A DNA stretch of 64,000 nucleotides, from contig JAIOOS010000022.1 in NCBI GenBank assembly GCA_021414305.1, forward strand, positions 160,414 through 224,413, given 5' to 3'. Under the pieces are notes generated by a model. The model was given only the letters and a program-made list of their open reading frames with translations, ran no database searches and was not told where the DNA came from. Below, piece after piece: positions 19,613 through 27,557 of the stretch. Position numbers and translations under genes: made by a program. Numbering within the stretch: position 1 is the stretch's first letter; every line of letters begins with the position of its first letter. The stretch comes from Burkholderiales bacterium. GTDB taxonomy: Bacteria > Pseudomonadota > Gammaproteobacteria > Burkholderiales > Burkholderiaceae_C.

Positions 19613-19639
19613 CGCCCCCGCCATGCCGGGCCGGGGGCG
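19613..19639. terminator. GC-rich hairpin between hpf and ptsN
   Basis: An 8-bp perfect stem (CGCCCCCG at 19613-19620 and its complement at 19632-19639) around an 11-base loop, in the 154-base gap between hpf and ptsN. It could be an attenuator or an mRNA-stabilising element. There is no T-tract on the minus strand. Confidence 0.35.
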
Positions 19640-19701
19640 TTTGCCGTGACGGACGAGACGAACTTTGCTGCGTCGCGGCAACACCGCCGCCGGGAACCGC
19701 C

Positions 19702-20043
19702 TCAGTTGAGCGTGGCGTCGGTCCGCTTGGGCGACTCGTGGTGGTGGTTCTGGACCTTGTCCTTGTGCCGGACGACCTGGCGATCGAGCTTGTCCATCAG
19801 CTGGTCGATCGTCGCGTACATGTCCTCCGAGGAGCACTCCGCGAAGATGTCCTTCCCCTTGACGTGCAGCGTGACCTCCGCCTTTTGCCGCCGCTCCTTC
19901 TCGCTCAGCTTCTCGACACACAACAGGACGGTGATGTCGACGACCTGATCGAAGTGGCGCGTCACCCGCTCGAGCTTGGTGAGCACATACTCCCTGAGCG
20001 CGGGCGTGACTTCGAGGTGATGACCGCTGATCGTCAGATTCAT
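19702..20043 (-). CDS. hpf: Ribosome hibernation promoting factor
   Basis: Binds the 30S decoding region in stationary phase and promotes inactive 100S ribosome formation. It has 113 residues, the short HPF class without the long C-terminal dimerisation domain. The beginning [20 protein letters not shown] and the [15 protein letters not shown] segment are characteristic. A purine-rich AAAGGA lies about nine bases before the ATG. It is the first gene of hpf-ptsN-hprK and divergent from corA. Confidence 0.93.
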   Translation of the reverse strand: MNLTISGHHLEVTPALREYVLTKLERVTRHFDQVVDITVLLCVEKLSEKERRQKAEVTLHVKGKDIFAECSSEDMYATIDQLMDKLDRQVVRHKDKVQNHHHESPKRTDATLN

Positions 20044-20168
20044 GAAGGGATCCTTTCGGGGTGCGGCAGAACACGGTAGCAGACGCGTTCAAGCCTGCGT
20101 AGTGAAAAGGGTCGTTGCAGGCGACGCGAGTCCAGTCTAGCCCTCGGCCCCGACCGTTCGGCGCGCCG

Positions 20169-20198
20169 TTCGGAGCCTGGAGGGGCCGATGCGATAAT
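20169..20198 (+). promoter_or_regulatory. Candidate sigma-70 promoter of corA
   Basis: TTCGGA at 20169-20174 and GATAAT at 20193-20198 are 18 bases apart. They sit about 95 bases before the corA ATG in the 247-base hpf/corA divergent region. Spacing is acceptable and the -10 differs from consensus by one base. Confidence 0.4.
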
Positions 20199-20290
20199 TT
20201 CTTCACCGCATCTCTCGCACCCGTCCTTGGACATCCTCTTCCCTTGGTGACCATCCGCTCCGGCAGCGGATCCTGCTCGCCGGAGCGCAC

Positions 20291-21253
20291 ATGCTGAACG
20301 TGTTCACGCTGGCCAACGGCCGGCTCTTTCAGGAAGAGATCGAGAGCCACGCCGCGCTGGCGGATGTGAAGCCGGTCTGGGTCGACCTCGACGCGCCCAC
20401 CGAGGAGGAGAAGGGCTGGATCGTCGAGCATTTCGGCCTCACGATCCCGAGCGACGCGGTCGACGACGATCTCGAGGAGTCGGCCCGCTTCTACGAGGAA
20501 GACAACGGCGAGCTGCACATCCGCTCCGACTTCCTGATCGACGACGGCGAGACGCCGCGCAACGTCCGCGTCGCCTTCATCCTCCATCGCAACATCCTTT
20601 TCTCGGTCCATGCCGAGGACCTGCCCGTGTTCCGCCTGCTGCGCCTGCGCGCGCGCCGCATCCCGGCGTTGATCGACGACGCCAAGGACGTGCTGCTCAA
20701 GCTCTACGACGCCGACGCCGAGTACTCGGCCGACGCGCTCGAGGGCATCTACGACCACCTCGAGGCGGTGAGCGCGCGCGTGCTGCGCCAGGACGTGAAC
20801 GACCAGGCCGCGGGCGAGGCGCTCTCGGCGATCGCCCGCGAGGAAGACCTGAACGGGCGGGTCCGGCGCAACGTCATGGACACCCGCCGCGCCGTCAGCT
20901 TCATGATGCGCAGCCGCATGCTCAACGCCGAGCAGTTCGAGGAGGCGCGGCAGATCCTGCGCGACATCGATTCGCTCGACAGCCACTCGACCTTCCTGTT
21001 CGACAAGATCAACTTCCTGATGAACGCGACGGTCGGCTTCATCAACATCAACCAGAACAAGATCATCAAGATCTTTTCGGTCGCGAGCGTCGCGCTGCTG
21101 CCGCCGACCCTGATCGCCAGCATCTACGGCATGAACTTCAAGGTGATGCCGGAGCTCGACTGGCGCTACGGATACGCCTTCGCGATCGCCATCATGATCG
21201 CCTCGGTGGCTGCGCCCTTCATCTTCTTCCGCCGAAAGGGTTGGCTGCGGTAG
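20291..21253 (+). CDS. corA: Magnesium/cobalt transporter CorA
   Basis: Pentameric inner-membrane channel for Mg2+ and Co2+. It has 320 residues. A large cytoplasmic domain precedes the long stalk helix (FDKINFLMNATVGFININQNK). Two C-terminal membrane helices carry the selectivity signature YGMNF between them (IASIYGMNFKVMPELDW). The second helix ends FIFFRRKGWLR. The ATG has a CGGAG site upstream. The next gene begins only 37 bases after its stop. Confidence 0.95.
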   Translation: MLNVFTLANGRLFQEEIESHAALADVKPVWVDLDAPTEEEKGWIVEHFGLTIPSDAVDDDLEESARFYEEDNGELHIRSDFLIDDGETPRNVRVAFILHRNILFSVHAEDLPVFRLLRLRARRIPALIDDAKDVLLKLYDADAEYSADALEGIYDHLEAVSARVLRQDVNDQAAGEALSAIAREEDLNGRVRRNVMDTRRAVSFMMRSRMLNAEQFEEARQILRDIDSLDSHSTFLFDKINFLMNATVGFININQNKIIKIFSVASVALLPPTLIASIYGMNFKVMPELDWRYGYAFAIAIMIASVAAPFIFFRRKGWLR

Positions 21254-21259
21254 CACAAT

Positions 21260-21284
21260 CCTCAGCAGAAAAAACTGCGGAGGG
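21260..21284 (+). promoter_or_regulatory. Hairpin that covers the ribosome site of the next gene
   Basis: Bases 21260-21268 pair with 21275-21283 (nine positions, one mismatch) around an A6 loop. The 3' arm is the GGAGGG that serves as Shine-Dalgarno for the gene at 21291. The structure could end the corA message or hide the ribosome site. Confidence 0.45.
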
Positions 21285-21290
21285 ATAGCC

Positions 21291-22157
21291 ATGAACAGTC
21301 AGCGTGCCGCCATCGGCGCGGCGCTTCTCGCCAGCGCCTTCGCCGCTCCCGCCGCCTGCCTCACGGATGCTGAAGCCGCGGCGCTGTTCGACAGCTACGC
21401 TTCGAGGACGCCGGCCACCCTGCCGCCGATGACGAGCGAGGCCGACGCCGCCTGCAGCCGGACCAAGCTCAACGCCCTGCTGCTGCTGCAGAACGGCAAG
21501 GTCGTCGGCTACAAGGCCGGCCTCACCAACCCCGCGGTGCAGAAGCGCTTCGGCGCCGACAAGCCGGTCTGGGGCGTGCTCTACGACGGCATGATCCTCG
21601 ACGATGGCGCGACCGTCGAGGCGGCCTTCGGCGCCCGGCCGCTGTTCGAGGCCGACATGCTGGTGCGGGTGAAGAGCGCCGACATCAACCGCGCCAAGAC
21701 GCCGATGGACGTGCTGGAGTCGATCGACCAGATCATTCCCTTCATCGAACTGCCGGATCTAGTCGTCGCGCCTTCCCAGGCACTGAACGGCAACGGCATC
21801 TCCGCGATCAACGTCGGCGCGCGCCTGGGCGTGGCCGGCAAGCCGATCGCCGTGCCGGCGTTTCGCGGCGAGCGGTTCGCGATGATCGATGCGCTGCGCG
21901 ACATGACCGTCGTCGTCATCGACACCAACGGCGCCGAGCTGAGCCGCGGCAAGGGCAGCGACATCCTCGAGCATCCGCTCAACGCCGTCGTCTGGCTTGC
22001 CGAGGCGTTGGCCAGGCAGGGGCTGGCGATGGAACCGGGCCAGGTGATCAGCCTCGGCTCGTTCTCGCCGCTCACGCCGCCCAAGCCCGGGCAGAAGGTG
22101 ACCGTGCGCTACGACGGCCTGCCCGGCGCGACGCCGGTGTCGGTCACGTTCCGCTAG
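21291..22157 (+). CDS. Exported 2-keto-4-pentenoate hydratase / fumarylacetoacetase-fold protein
   Basis: A 288-residue protein of the hydratase/decarboxylase family (MhpD-like) with an N-terminal signal peptide (AAIGAALLASAFAAPAACL), so probably periplasmic. Family landmarks are GYKAGLTNPAVQKRFG, PVWGVLYDGMIL, a metal-site region FEADMLVRVKS with the conserved Glu, and GSFSPLTPPKPGQKVTVRY near the end. The usual enzymes hydrate dienoates in aromatic catabolism in the cytoplasm; the role of an exported form is unknown. It has a strong GGAGGG site, which also lies in a hairpin. It is convergent with the cfa-like gene. Family call is secure, function is not. Confidence 0.78.
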   Translation: MNSQRAAIGAALLASAFAAPAACLTDAEAAALFDSYASRTPATLPPMTSEADAACSRTKLNALLLLQNGKVVGYKAGLTNPAVQKRFGADKPVWGVLYDGMILDDGATVEAAFGARPLFEADMLVRVKSADINRAKTPMDVLESIDQIIPFIELPDLVVAPSQALNGNGISAINVGARLGVAGKPIAVPAFRGERFAMIDALRDMTVVVIDTNGAELSRGKGSDILEHPLNAVVWLAEALARQGLAMEPGQVISLGSFSPLTPPKPGQKVTVRYDGLPGATPVSVTFR

Positions 22158-22178
22158 AGCTCGACGTGGCTTGGCGCT

Positions 22179-23405
22179 TCAGGTGCGGCGCAGCGTGAAC
22201 TGGACGACGCTGGTGTTGCCGGCGGCGAACGCCGCCTCGCAGTAGGCGAGGTAGAACTCCCAGGTGCGCATGAAGCGGGTGTCGAAGCCGAGCTCGCGCA
22301 CGGCCGCCTCGCCGCCGAGGAAGCGGTCGCGCCAGCGGCGCAGGGTCTCGGCGTAGTCGGGTCCGAAGTCGAATTCGCCGACGAGCTCGAGCCCCGCCGC
22401 TTCCGCGGCCTTGCGGAACTCGTGCCGGCTCGGCAGCAGGCCGCCGGGGAAGACGTACTGCTGGATGAAATCGGTGGAGCGCACGTAGCGATCGAACAGG
22501 TCGTCGCGGATCGTGATGCTCTGGATGCACGCCTTGCCGCCCGGCTTCAGTCGCGACCTCACGGCGCGAAAGAACCCCGGCCAGTAGCTGCGGCCGACCG
22601 CCTCGAACATCTCGATCGAGACGATCGCGTCGAATGGCGGATCGTCGATGTCGCGATAGTCCTGCAGGCGCAGGTCGGCCTCGAGCCCGGCGGTGGCCAG
22701 GCGCTCGCGCGCCCACGCCAGCTGCTCGGACGACAGGGTGACGCCGGTCAGCGCGGCGCCGAACTCGCCCGCCGCCTGCTCGGCGAGCGCGCCCCAGCCG
22801 CAGCCGATCTCGAGCACCCGGTCGCCGCGTTGCACGCCGCATTCGCGCAGCGCGCGGCGGGTCTTGGCTCGCTGCGCCGCCGAGAGGTCGGCGGCAGCGT
22901 CGCCCTCGAACCAGGCGCTGCTGTAGTTCATCGTCGGGTCGAGCCAGAGGCGGTAGAAGTCGTTGCCCAGGTCGTAGTGGGCGTGGATGTTCTTCTTCGA
23001 GCCGCGACGCGAGTTGCGGTTGAAGAGGTGCCGGGCGCGATAGAGCAGCGCGCCCCACCAGCTGCCGTAGATCGCCTGCTCGAGCGCGTCGCGGTTGGCG
23101 GTGAAGACGGCGAGCAGGGCGGCGAGGTCGGGCGTCGTCCAGTCGCCGGCGATGTAGGTTTCGGCAAAGCCGATGTCGCCCGACTTCAGGGCGGCGGCGC
23201 AGGCGTTCCAGTTGTGCAGCGCGATCGCCGCGCGCGGGCCGGGCGAGGCCTCGTGGCCGAAGTGCGCCATCGCGCCGTCGGGCAGCTGCACGTCGAGCGA
23301 GCCGTGGCGAAGCTGCGCCAGCAGGTGGAACACGGCGCGAGCGGCCGGCGGCGAAGCGGGCGCGAGGTGGGGCGCAGGGGTGCGGATGAGCGAGGTCATG
23401 GGCAT
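22179..23405 (-). CDS. cfa: Cyclopropane-fatty-acyl-phospholipid synthase family methyltransferase
   Basis: Transfers a methylene or methyl group from SAM onto the double bond of phospholipid acyl chains. It has 408 residues, near the usual 380-420. The substrate-side block AHYDLGNDFYRLWLDPTMNYSSAW and the SAM motif VLEIGCGWGALAEQAA are clear. IEMFEAVGRSYWPGFF and FIQQYVFPGGLLPS follow. Where E. coli Cfa has LHTIG, this protein has IQSITIRDD, as in the second branch of the family. That leaves open a methyltransferase reaction rather than cyclopropanation. It is the last gene of a three-gene run with the DUF1365 and FAD oxidoreductase genes. Another ATG two codons on is possible. Confidence 0.88.
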   Translation of the reverse strand: MPMTSLIRTPAPHLAPASPPAARAVFHLLAQLRHGSLDVQLPDGAMAHFGHEASPGPRAAIALHNWNACAAALKSGDIGFAETYIAGDWTTPDLAALLAVFTANRDALEQAIYGSWWGALLYRARHLFNRNSRRGSKKNIHAHYDLGNDFYRLWLDPTMNYSSAWFEGDAAADLSAAQRAKTRRALRECGVQRGDRVLEIGCGWGALAEQAAGEFGAALTGVTLSSEQLAWARERLATAGLEADLRLQDYRDIDDPPFDAIVSIEMFEAVGRSYWPGFFRAVRSRLKPGGKACIQSITIRDDLFDRYVRSTDFIQQYVFPGGLLPSRHEFRKAAEAAGLELVGEFDFGPDYAETLRRWRDRFLGGEAAVRELGFDTRFMRTWEFYLAYCEAAFAAGNTSVVQFTLRRT

Positions 23406-23420
23406 CGAGGAGAAAGAGGG

Positions 23421-24218
23421 TTAGCGGGTGACGAAGGCTTGCGGCGGTTCGGGCTTCTTCCTGAAAGGCACGCGCTTGCACCAGAGCTTCAGCGCTTGCC
23501 AGTGGATGCGCGCGACGACGCCGAGCGTGAGCAGCGGAATCGAGACGAAGGCGGCCAGGATCCGGCCGCGGACTAGCGGCGCCAGCGCTCCCGAGAGGCT
23601 GGTCTTGAGCAGCACGCCGACGGCGTCGTGGTGGTCGACCCGCGCCACGATCCGGGCGGCCGCGTTCGGCGCGCCTTCGGCCGACGGCTGCAGGTCGGTG
23701 CGCAGAAAGCGGAAGCGGTAGTCGCCGGCGACGGCGCAGAACGGCGAGACGTGGAAGTCCTTGGTCGCGCGCAGTTCGCGGCCGAAGGCGAGGTCCGGAC
23801 CCGCCAGCAGGTAGCAGTGGCGCTCGCCGAACGTGTTGTTGACCTCGACCACGACGGCAGCGAGCGGGCCGTCGGCGCGATGGCAATACCAGAAGCTCAC
23901 CGGCTTGAAGGTGAAGCCGAGGATTCGCGGGTAGCAGTGCAGCCAGATCTCGCCGGCCGCATCGGCGATGCCTTCGCCGTGCAGCAGCGCGTCGAGCCAG
24001 GCGAGGCTGTCGCTGCGGCCGTCGCCGTGGTCGGCGTCGTGGAAGCTGAGCAGGCCGAAGCGGTTGCGGCGCAGCGCCGGCTCCGGCCGCTCGCGCAAGC
24101 TCCTCATCGGCAGGAGCAGGAAGTAGGTCGGGTAGGCGAAGGCGTGCCGCACCGGGCGCAGGCGGGTGTGGCGGACTTCGCCGATGCCGAGCAGCGCGCG
24201 GGCCGGCCCGCTGCTCAT
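23421..24218 (-). CDS. DUF1365 family protein of the fatty-acid modification cluster
   Basis: A 265-residue protein of the DUF1365 family, always found next to a COG2907 oxidoreductase and a Cfa-like methyltransferase. It begins LLGIGEVRHTRLRPVRHAFA and contains the signature LGFTFKPVSFWYCHR and VVVEVNNTFGERHCYLL, followed by ATKDFHVSPF. A hydrophobic segment near the end (ILAAFVSIPLLTLGVVARIHW) suggests membrane association. Its ATG overlaps the upstream stop as ATGA. The biochemical role is not established in general; here it is inferred to act on membrane lipids with its neighbours. Confidence 0.85.
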   Translation of the reverse strand: MSSGPARALLGIGEVRHTRLRPVRHAFAYPTYFLLLPMRSLRERPEPALRRNRFGLLSFHDADHGDGRSDSLAWLDALLHGEGIADAAGEIWLHCYPRILGFTFKPVSFWYCHRADGPLAAVVVEVNNTFGERHCYLLAGPDLAFGRELRATKDFHVSPFCAVAGDYRFRFLRTDLQPSAEGAPNAAARIVARVDHHDAVGVLLKTSLSGALAPLVRGRILAAFVSIPLLTLGVVARIHWQALKLWCKRVPFRKKPEPPQAFVTR

Positions 24219-25540
24219 GCCGGCTCCTCCGCGGCCGCCGGTCGCCGGGCCGGGCGCATCGGGCGCGCGGCGATCTGCGCCGCCACGGCGAGGCCCGAGC
24301 TCAGGCCGTCTTCGTGGAAGCCATAGCGCGTCCAGGCGCCGCAGAACCAGGTGTCGCGCTCGCCCTGCAGACCCGGCAGCCTGGCCTGTGCGGCGACCGC
24401 GCCGGAGTCGAACACCGGGTGCGAATAGGCGATGTCGGCGTGCACCGAACCCGGCGCGGGCTCGGCGAGCGGATTGAGGGAAACGATCACCGGGCGCTGC
24501 CACGGCAGCGGCTGCAGCCGGTTGATCAGGTAGTGCAGGCAGACCGAGGCGGGCTCGCCACCCGCCTGCGCGGCACGCTCGTAGTTCCATGCCGCCCAGG
24601 CCTTGCGCCGGCGCGGCAGGACGCAGGCATCGGTATGCAGGACGGCGCGGTTCGGGTGATAGCGGATCGCGCCGAGCACGGCCCGCTCCGTATCCGTCGG
24701 ATCGGCGAGCAGCGCCAGCGCCTGGTCGCTGTGGCAGGCCAGCACCACGCTGTCGAAGCGCTCCGTGCCGCCGTCGGTCGATAGTTCGACCCCGCCGGCC
24801 GCGAGCCGCCGAAGGCGTCGTACCGGAGTCTTCAGGCGGGTATCGGCGATCGACGCGAGCATTCGGGTCACGTAGCGCCCTGCGCCGCCGCGTACCGTTC
24901 GCCAGGGCGGCCGGCCGCTGACCTGGAGCAGGCCGTGGTTGTGGCAGAAGCGGACCAGGGTGGCCATCGGGAAACGCAGCATCTGCTCGGTCGGGCACGA
25001 CCAGATGCAGGCGATCATGGGCAGGAAGTACCAGTCGCGAAAGGCGCTGGAGAAGCGCTCCGCGTCGAGGAACTCGCCGATCGGCCGGGCCAGCGAGGCC
25101 GTGCCTTCCGCCGTGCCGTCGCGGGCCAGGGCGGTGGTCAGCCGGTTGAAGCGCAGCAGGTCGGCGAGCATCCGCCAGAACGCCGGCCGGGCCAGGTTGG
25201 CGCGCTGGGCGAACACCGTGTCGAGGTTGCAGCCGCTCCATTCGAGGCCCGCATCCCGGGCCTGGACGGAAAACGACATCTCCGACGGCGCGCTCTCGAC
25301 CCCGAGTTCGGCGAACAGGCGCGTGAGCTGGGGATAGGTGGCCTCGTTGAAGACCAGGAAGCCGGTGTCGACGCCATGGCGAATCCCGTCCAGCGTCATC
25401 TCGACGGTGTGGGTGTGGCCGCCGAAGCGATCGGCGGCTTCGAACAGCGTGACCTGGGTGTGCGGCGAAAGGGCCCGGGCCGCCGCCAGGCCGGCGATTC
25501 CCGAACCGACGACCGCGACCCGCCTCACGGCTGGACCCAT
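24215..25540 (-). CDS. FAD-dependent oxidoreductase (COG2907, amine-oxidase fold)
   Basis: A flavoprotein of 441 residues from the ATG at 25540 (an in-frame TTG lies two codons earlier). The dinucleotide-binding motif is VAVVGSGIAGLAAARAL at the N-terminus, followed by GGHTHTVEMTLDG and VDTGFLVFNEATYP. The C-terminus has the flavin-contacting DTWFCGAWTRYGFHEDGLSSG. It is coupled to the DUF1365 gene by a 4-base overlap. Homologues sit in the same three-gene setting in several proteobacteria, where clusters of this kind have been linked to singlet-oxygen response and to furan or methyl-branched fatty acids. That link is established for some relatives and only inferred here. Confidence 0.85.
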   Translation of the reverse strand: MGPAVRRVAVVGSGIAGLAAARALSPHTQVTLFEAADRFGGHTHTVEMTLDGIRHGVDTGFLVFNEATYPQLTRLFAELGVESAPSEMSFSVQARDAGLEWSGCNLDTVFAQRANLARPAFWRMLADLLRFNRLTTALARDGTAEGTASLARPIGEFLDAERFSSAFRDWYFLPMIACIWSCPTEQMLRFPMATLVRFCHNHGLLQVSGRPPWRTVRGGAGRYVTRMLASIADTRLKTPVRRLRRLAAGGVELSTDGGTERFDSVVLACHSDQALALLADPTDTERAVLGAIRYHPNRAVLHTDACVLPRRRKAWAAWNYERAAQAGGEPASVCLHYLINRLQPLPWQRPVIVSLNPLAEPAPGSVHADIAYSHPVFDSGAVAAQARLPGLQGERDTWFCGAWTRYGFHEDGLSSGLAVAAQIAARPMRPARRPAAAEEPA

Positions 25541-25929
25541 CGGCAAGAGGAGTGGCGGGCGGCGGGGCGCCGAGCCGGCCGGCGGGGCAGGCCGCCGGGG
25601 GCGGCCTGCCGGGCCTGTACAAGAGTCGCCGAGCGCCCCCGGGGGAACGAGGGAGGGAGGAGGGAGGAGGAGAACCCCCCGGGGATTTCAACCGGCAAGG
25701 CCGGCCGGCTCCGCGACGAAAACCGAACCGGTATGACGCCGACTCGTGCGCAGAGTTCCCGCCGGATCCCGAAAACTCGTCGTGCCGCCATCTTTTCCCC
25801 CCGCCTTTCGGCGAGGTACGCAGGCGGCGCGCGTCCGGATGCAGGCGGTGGCAAATTCCCTGCTTGGCGGCTGCCGCGGGCGGGGATCCGGGGGCGAGAG
25901 ACTAAACTCGCGCCCTTGCAAGGCCGCCG
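25541..25929. other. Intergenic region with G-rich tract, between divergent lipid genes
   Basis: The only gap above 300 bases. It separates the FAD oxidoreductase gene (minus) from the desaturase-like gene (plus) and should hold both promoters. On the plus strand, 25641-25664 contains four runs of at least three G separated by 5, 1 and 4 bases, fitting a canonical G-quadruplex pattern. It is followed by purine-rich GGAGG repeats. Near the right end, GGGCGAG and a bulged complement flank the desaturase leader (about 25891-25914). No coding frame in it is convincing. Confidence 0.5.
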
Positions 25930-26823
25930 ATGATCTATCCAGAACTTTTCAAGCAGCTCGAGGCTGTCCGCTGGAACATGGACCAGGACATCCCCTGGGA
26001 CCAGTTCGACGCGAGTCGTCTGAGCGAAGAGCAGGCGCAGACGGTGAAGATGAACGCCATCACCGAGTGGGCGGCGCTGCCCGCGACCGAGATGTTCCTG
26101 CGCGACAACCGCGACGACAGCGACTTCTCGGCCTTCATGAGCGTCTGGTTCTTCGAGGAGCAGAAGCATTCGCTGGTGCTGATGGAGTACCTGCGGCGCT
26201 TTCGCCCCGACCTCGTGCCGACCGAGGCCGAGCTGCACGAGGTGAGGTTCGACTTCGACCCGGCGCCCAAGCTCGAGACGCTGATGCTGCATTTCTGCGG
26301 CGAGATCCGCCTCAACCACTGGTACCGCCGCGCCGCCGAATGGCACGACGAGCCCGTGATCAAGGCGATCTACGAGACGCTCGCGCGCGACGAGGCGCGC
26401 CACGGCGGCGCCTACCTGCGCTACATGAAGAAGGCGATGCACAAGTTCGGCGACGAGGCGCGCGCCGCGTTCGCCAAGGTCGGCGTGCTGATGGCGAGCG
26501 CGCGCCGCACCGCCCAGGCGCTGCATCCGACCAACCTGCATGTCAACGCCAGCCTGTTCCCGCGCGACACCGTGCAGAGCCGCCTGCCCGACCCCGAGTG
26601 GCTCGAGGCCTGGCTCGACAAGCAGATCCAGTTCGACTCGGTCTGGGAAGGCAAGGTCGTCGAGCGCATCCTGCACAACCTCAGCCTGCTGATGGAGCGC
26701 AGCTTCGCCAGCGTGCAGGAGCTGAACCGCTACCGCAAGGAGCTCACCGCGAAGATCGCCGCAGCCGCGGCCGCTGCCGCCGCCGGGGTCGTGCCCGCCG
26801 CGCCGGGACCCGCCCCGGCCTGA
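25930..26823 (+). CDS. Diiron ferritin-like acyl-ACP desaturase family protein
   Basis: A 297-residue helical protein with two diiron-binding E-x2-H type motifs: FFEEQKHSLV near residue 77 and LARDEARHGGAY near residue 155. An upstream glutamate lies in EWAALPATEMF. This pattern is that of the acyl-ACP desaturase/ferritin-like superfamily. Length and the LNHWYRRAAEWHDEPVIK segment fit the bacterial branch. A low-complexity Ala/Pro tail (from about residue 277) ends the protein. It is divergent from the Cfa/DUF1365/FAD oxidoreductase run, so a joint role in acyl-chain modification is plausible but not shown. An oxygenase on another substrate remains possible. Confidence 0.75.
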   Translation: MIYPELFKQLEAVRWNMDQDIPWDQFDASRLSEEQAQTVKMNAITEWAALPATEMFLRDNRDDSDFSAFMSVWFFEEQKHSLVLMEYLRRFRPDLVPTEAELHEVRFDFDPAPKLETLMLHFCGEIRLNHWYRRAAEWHDEPVIKAIYETLARDEARHGGAYLRYMKKAMHKFGDEARAAFAKVGVLMASARRTAQALHPTNLHVNASLFPRDTVQSRLPDPEWLEAWLDKQIQFDSVWEGKVVERILHNLSLLMERSFASVQELNRYRKELTAKIAAAAAAAAAGVVPAAPGPAPA

Positions 26824-26849
26824 GGCCGCGCGGCGGACCCGGCCTCAGG
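26819..26849. terminator. Bidirectional hairpin containing both convergent stop codons
   Basis: A 10-bp perfect stem (26819-26828 with 26840-26849) and an 11-base loop. The left arm contains the TGA of the desaturase-like gene and the right arm the TGA of the GST gene, so the hairpin serves both transcripts. It has no T-tract. Confidence 0.5.
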
Positions 26850-27498
26850 GCCTGGCCGTCAGCTTCGCCTGCTCGACCTTGCGGTCCGCCGCCACTTTCT
26901 GCGCGCTCGGCCGCTCGCCGATCAGCTTCGAGTAGGCCTTGACGTCGATGCCGGCGGCGGCGAGCAGGTCCTCGCCGTACATCGCCCGGGTCGCCATCGA
27001 GACCAGCGGCAGCGAGTTCCAGGCCGAACAGTCGGCCTGGGTGAAGGTGTCGCCGGCGACATAGGGGGCGAACCGGGCCAGGCGCTTGAACGCGGCGATG
27101 TTCTTCTCGAGCTTCTTGCGGATCCGCGCCGCCTCGCCTTCGGCCAGCGTCCCACCGAAGAACGCCTGCGGATAGAGCTCGCGCGCCACCAGCTCCAGGT
27201 GCAGGTCGGTGTAGATCGCCAGCTCGCGCACCTTGGCGGCTTCGAACGGATCGCGCGGCAGGAGCGGTGGCTCGGGATACGCCGCCTCGATGTATTCGAG
27301 GATCGCCTCGCTTTCGCTCAGCGCGCCGTGCTCGGTGCGCAGGAACGGAATCTTCGCCAGCGGCGATTCGCGCAGCAAGGGCTCGCCGCTGCCGCCCGTG
27401 GCGACGTATTCCTCGTCGAAGGCGACGCCCTTTTCGAGCAGCGCCAGCTTGACCTTGTTGTAGTAATTCGAGATCGACGATCCGCAGAGCACGAGCAT
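26845..27498 (-). CDS. Glutathione S-transferase family protein
   Basis: A 217-residue GST. The N-terminal thioredoxin-like domain has LCGSSISNYYNKVKLALLEK, the cis-proline region LAKIPFLRTEHG, and the glutathione-binding LSESEAILEYIEAAYP. The helical C-terminal domain contains VAGDTFTQADCSAWNSLP, where the aspartate matches the conserved capping box. The substrate cannot be told from sequence. It is convergent with the desaturase-like gene and separated from the heptose gene by 59 bases. Confidence 0.88.
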   Translation of the reverse strand: MLVLCGSSISNYYNKVKLALLEKGVAFDEEYVATGGSGEPLLRESPLAKIPFLRTEHGALSESEAILEYIEAAYPEPPLLPRDPFEAAKVRELAIYTDLHLELVARELYPQAFFGGTLAEGEAARIRKKLEKNIAAFKRLARFAPYVAGDTFTQADCSAWNSLPLVSMATRAMYGEDLLAAAGIDVKAYSKLIGERPSAQKVAADRKVEQAKLTARP

Positions 27499-27557
27499 GG
27501 AGCCTCCCGGTGGTTCGACCGGCAGTCTACGGCGGACGACGAAGCGACAATCCGCCG

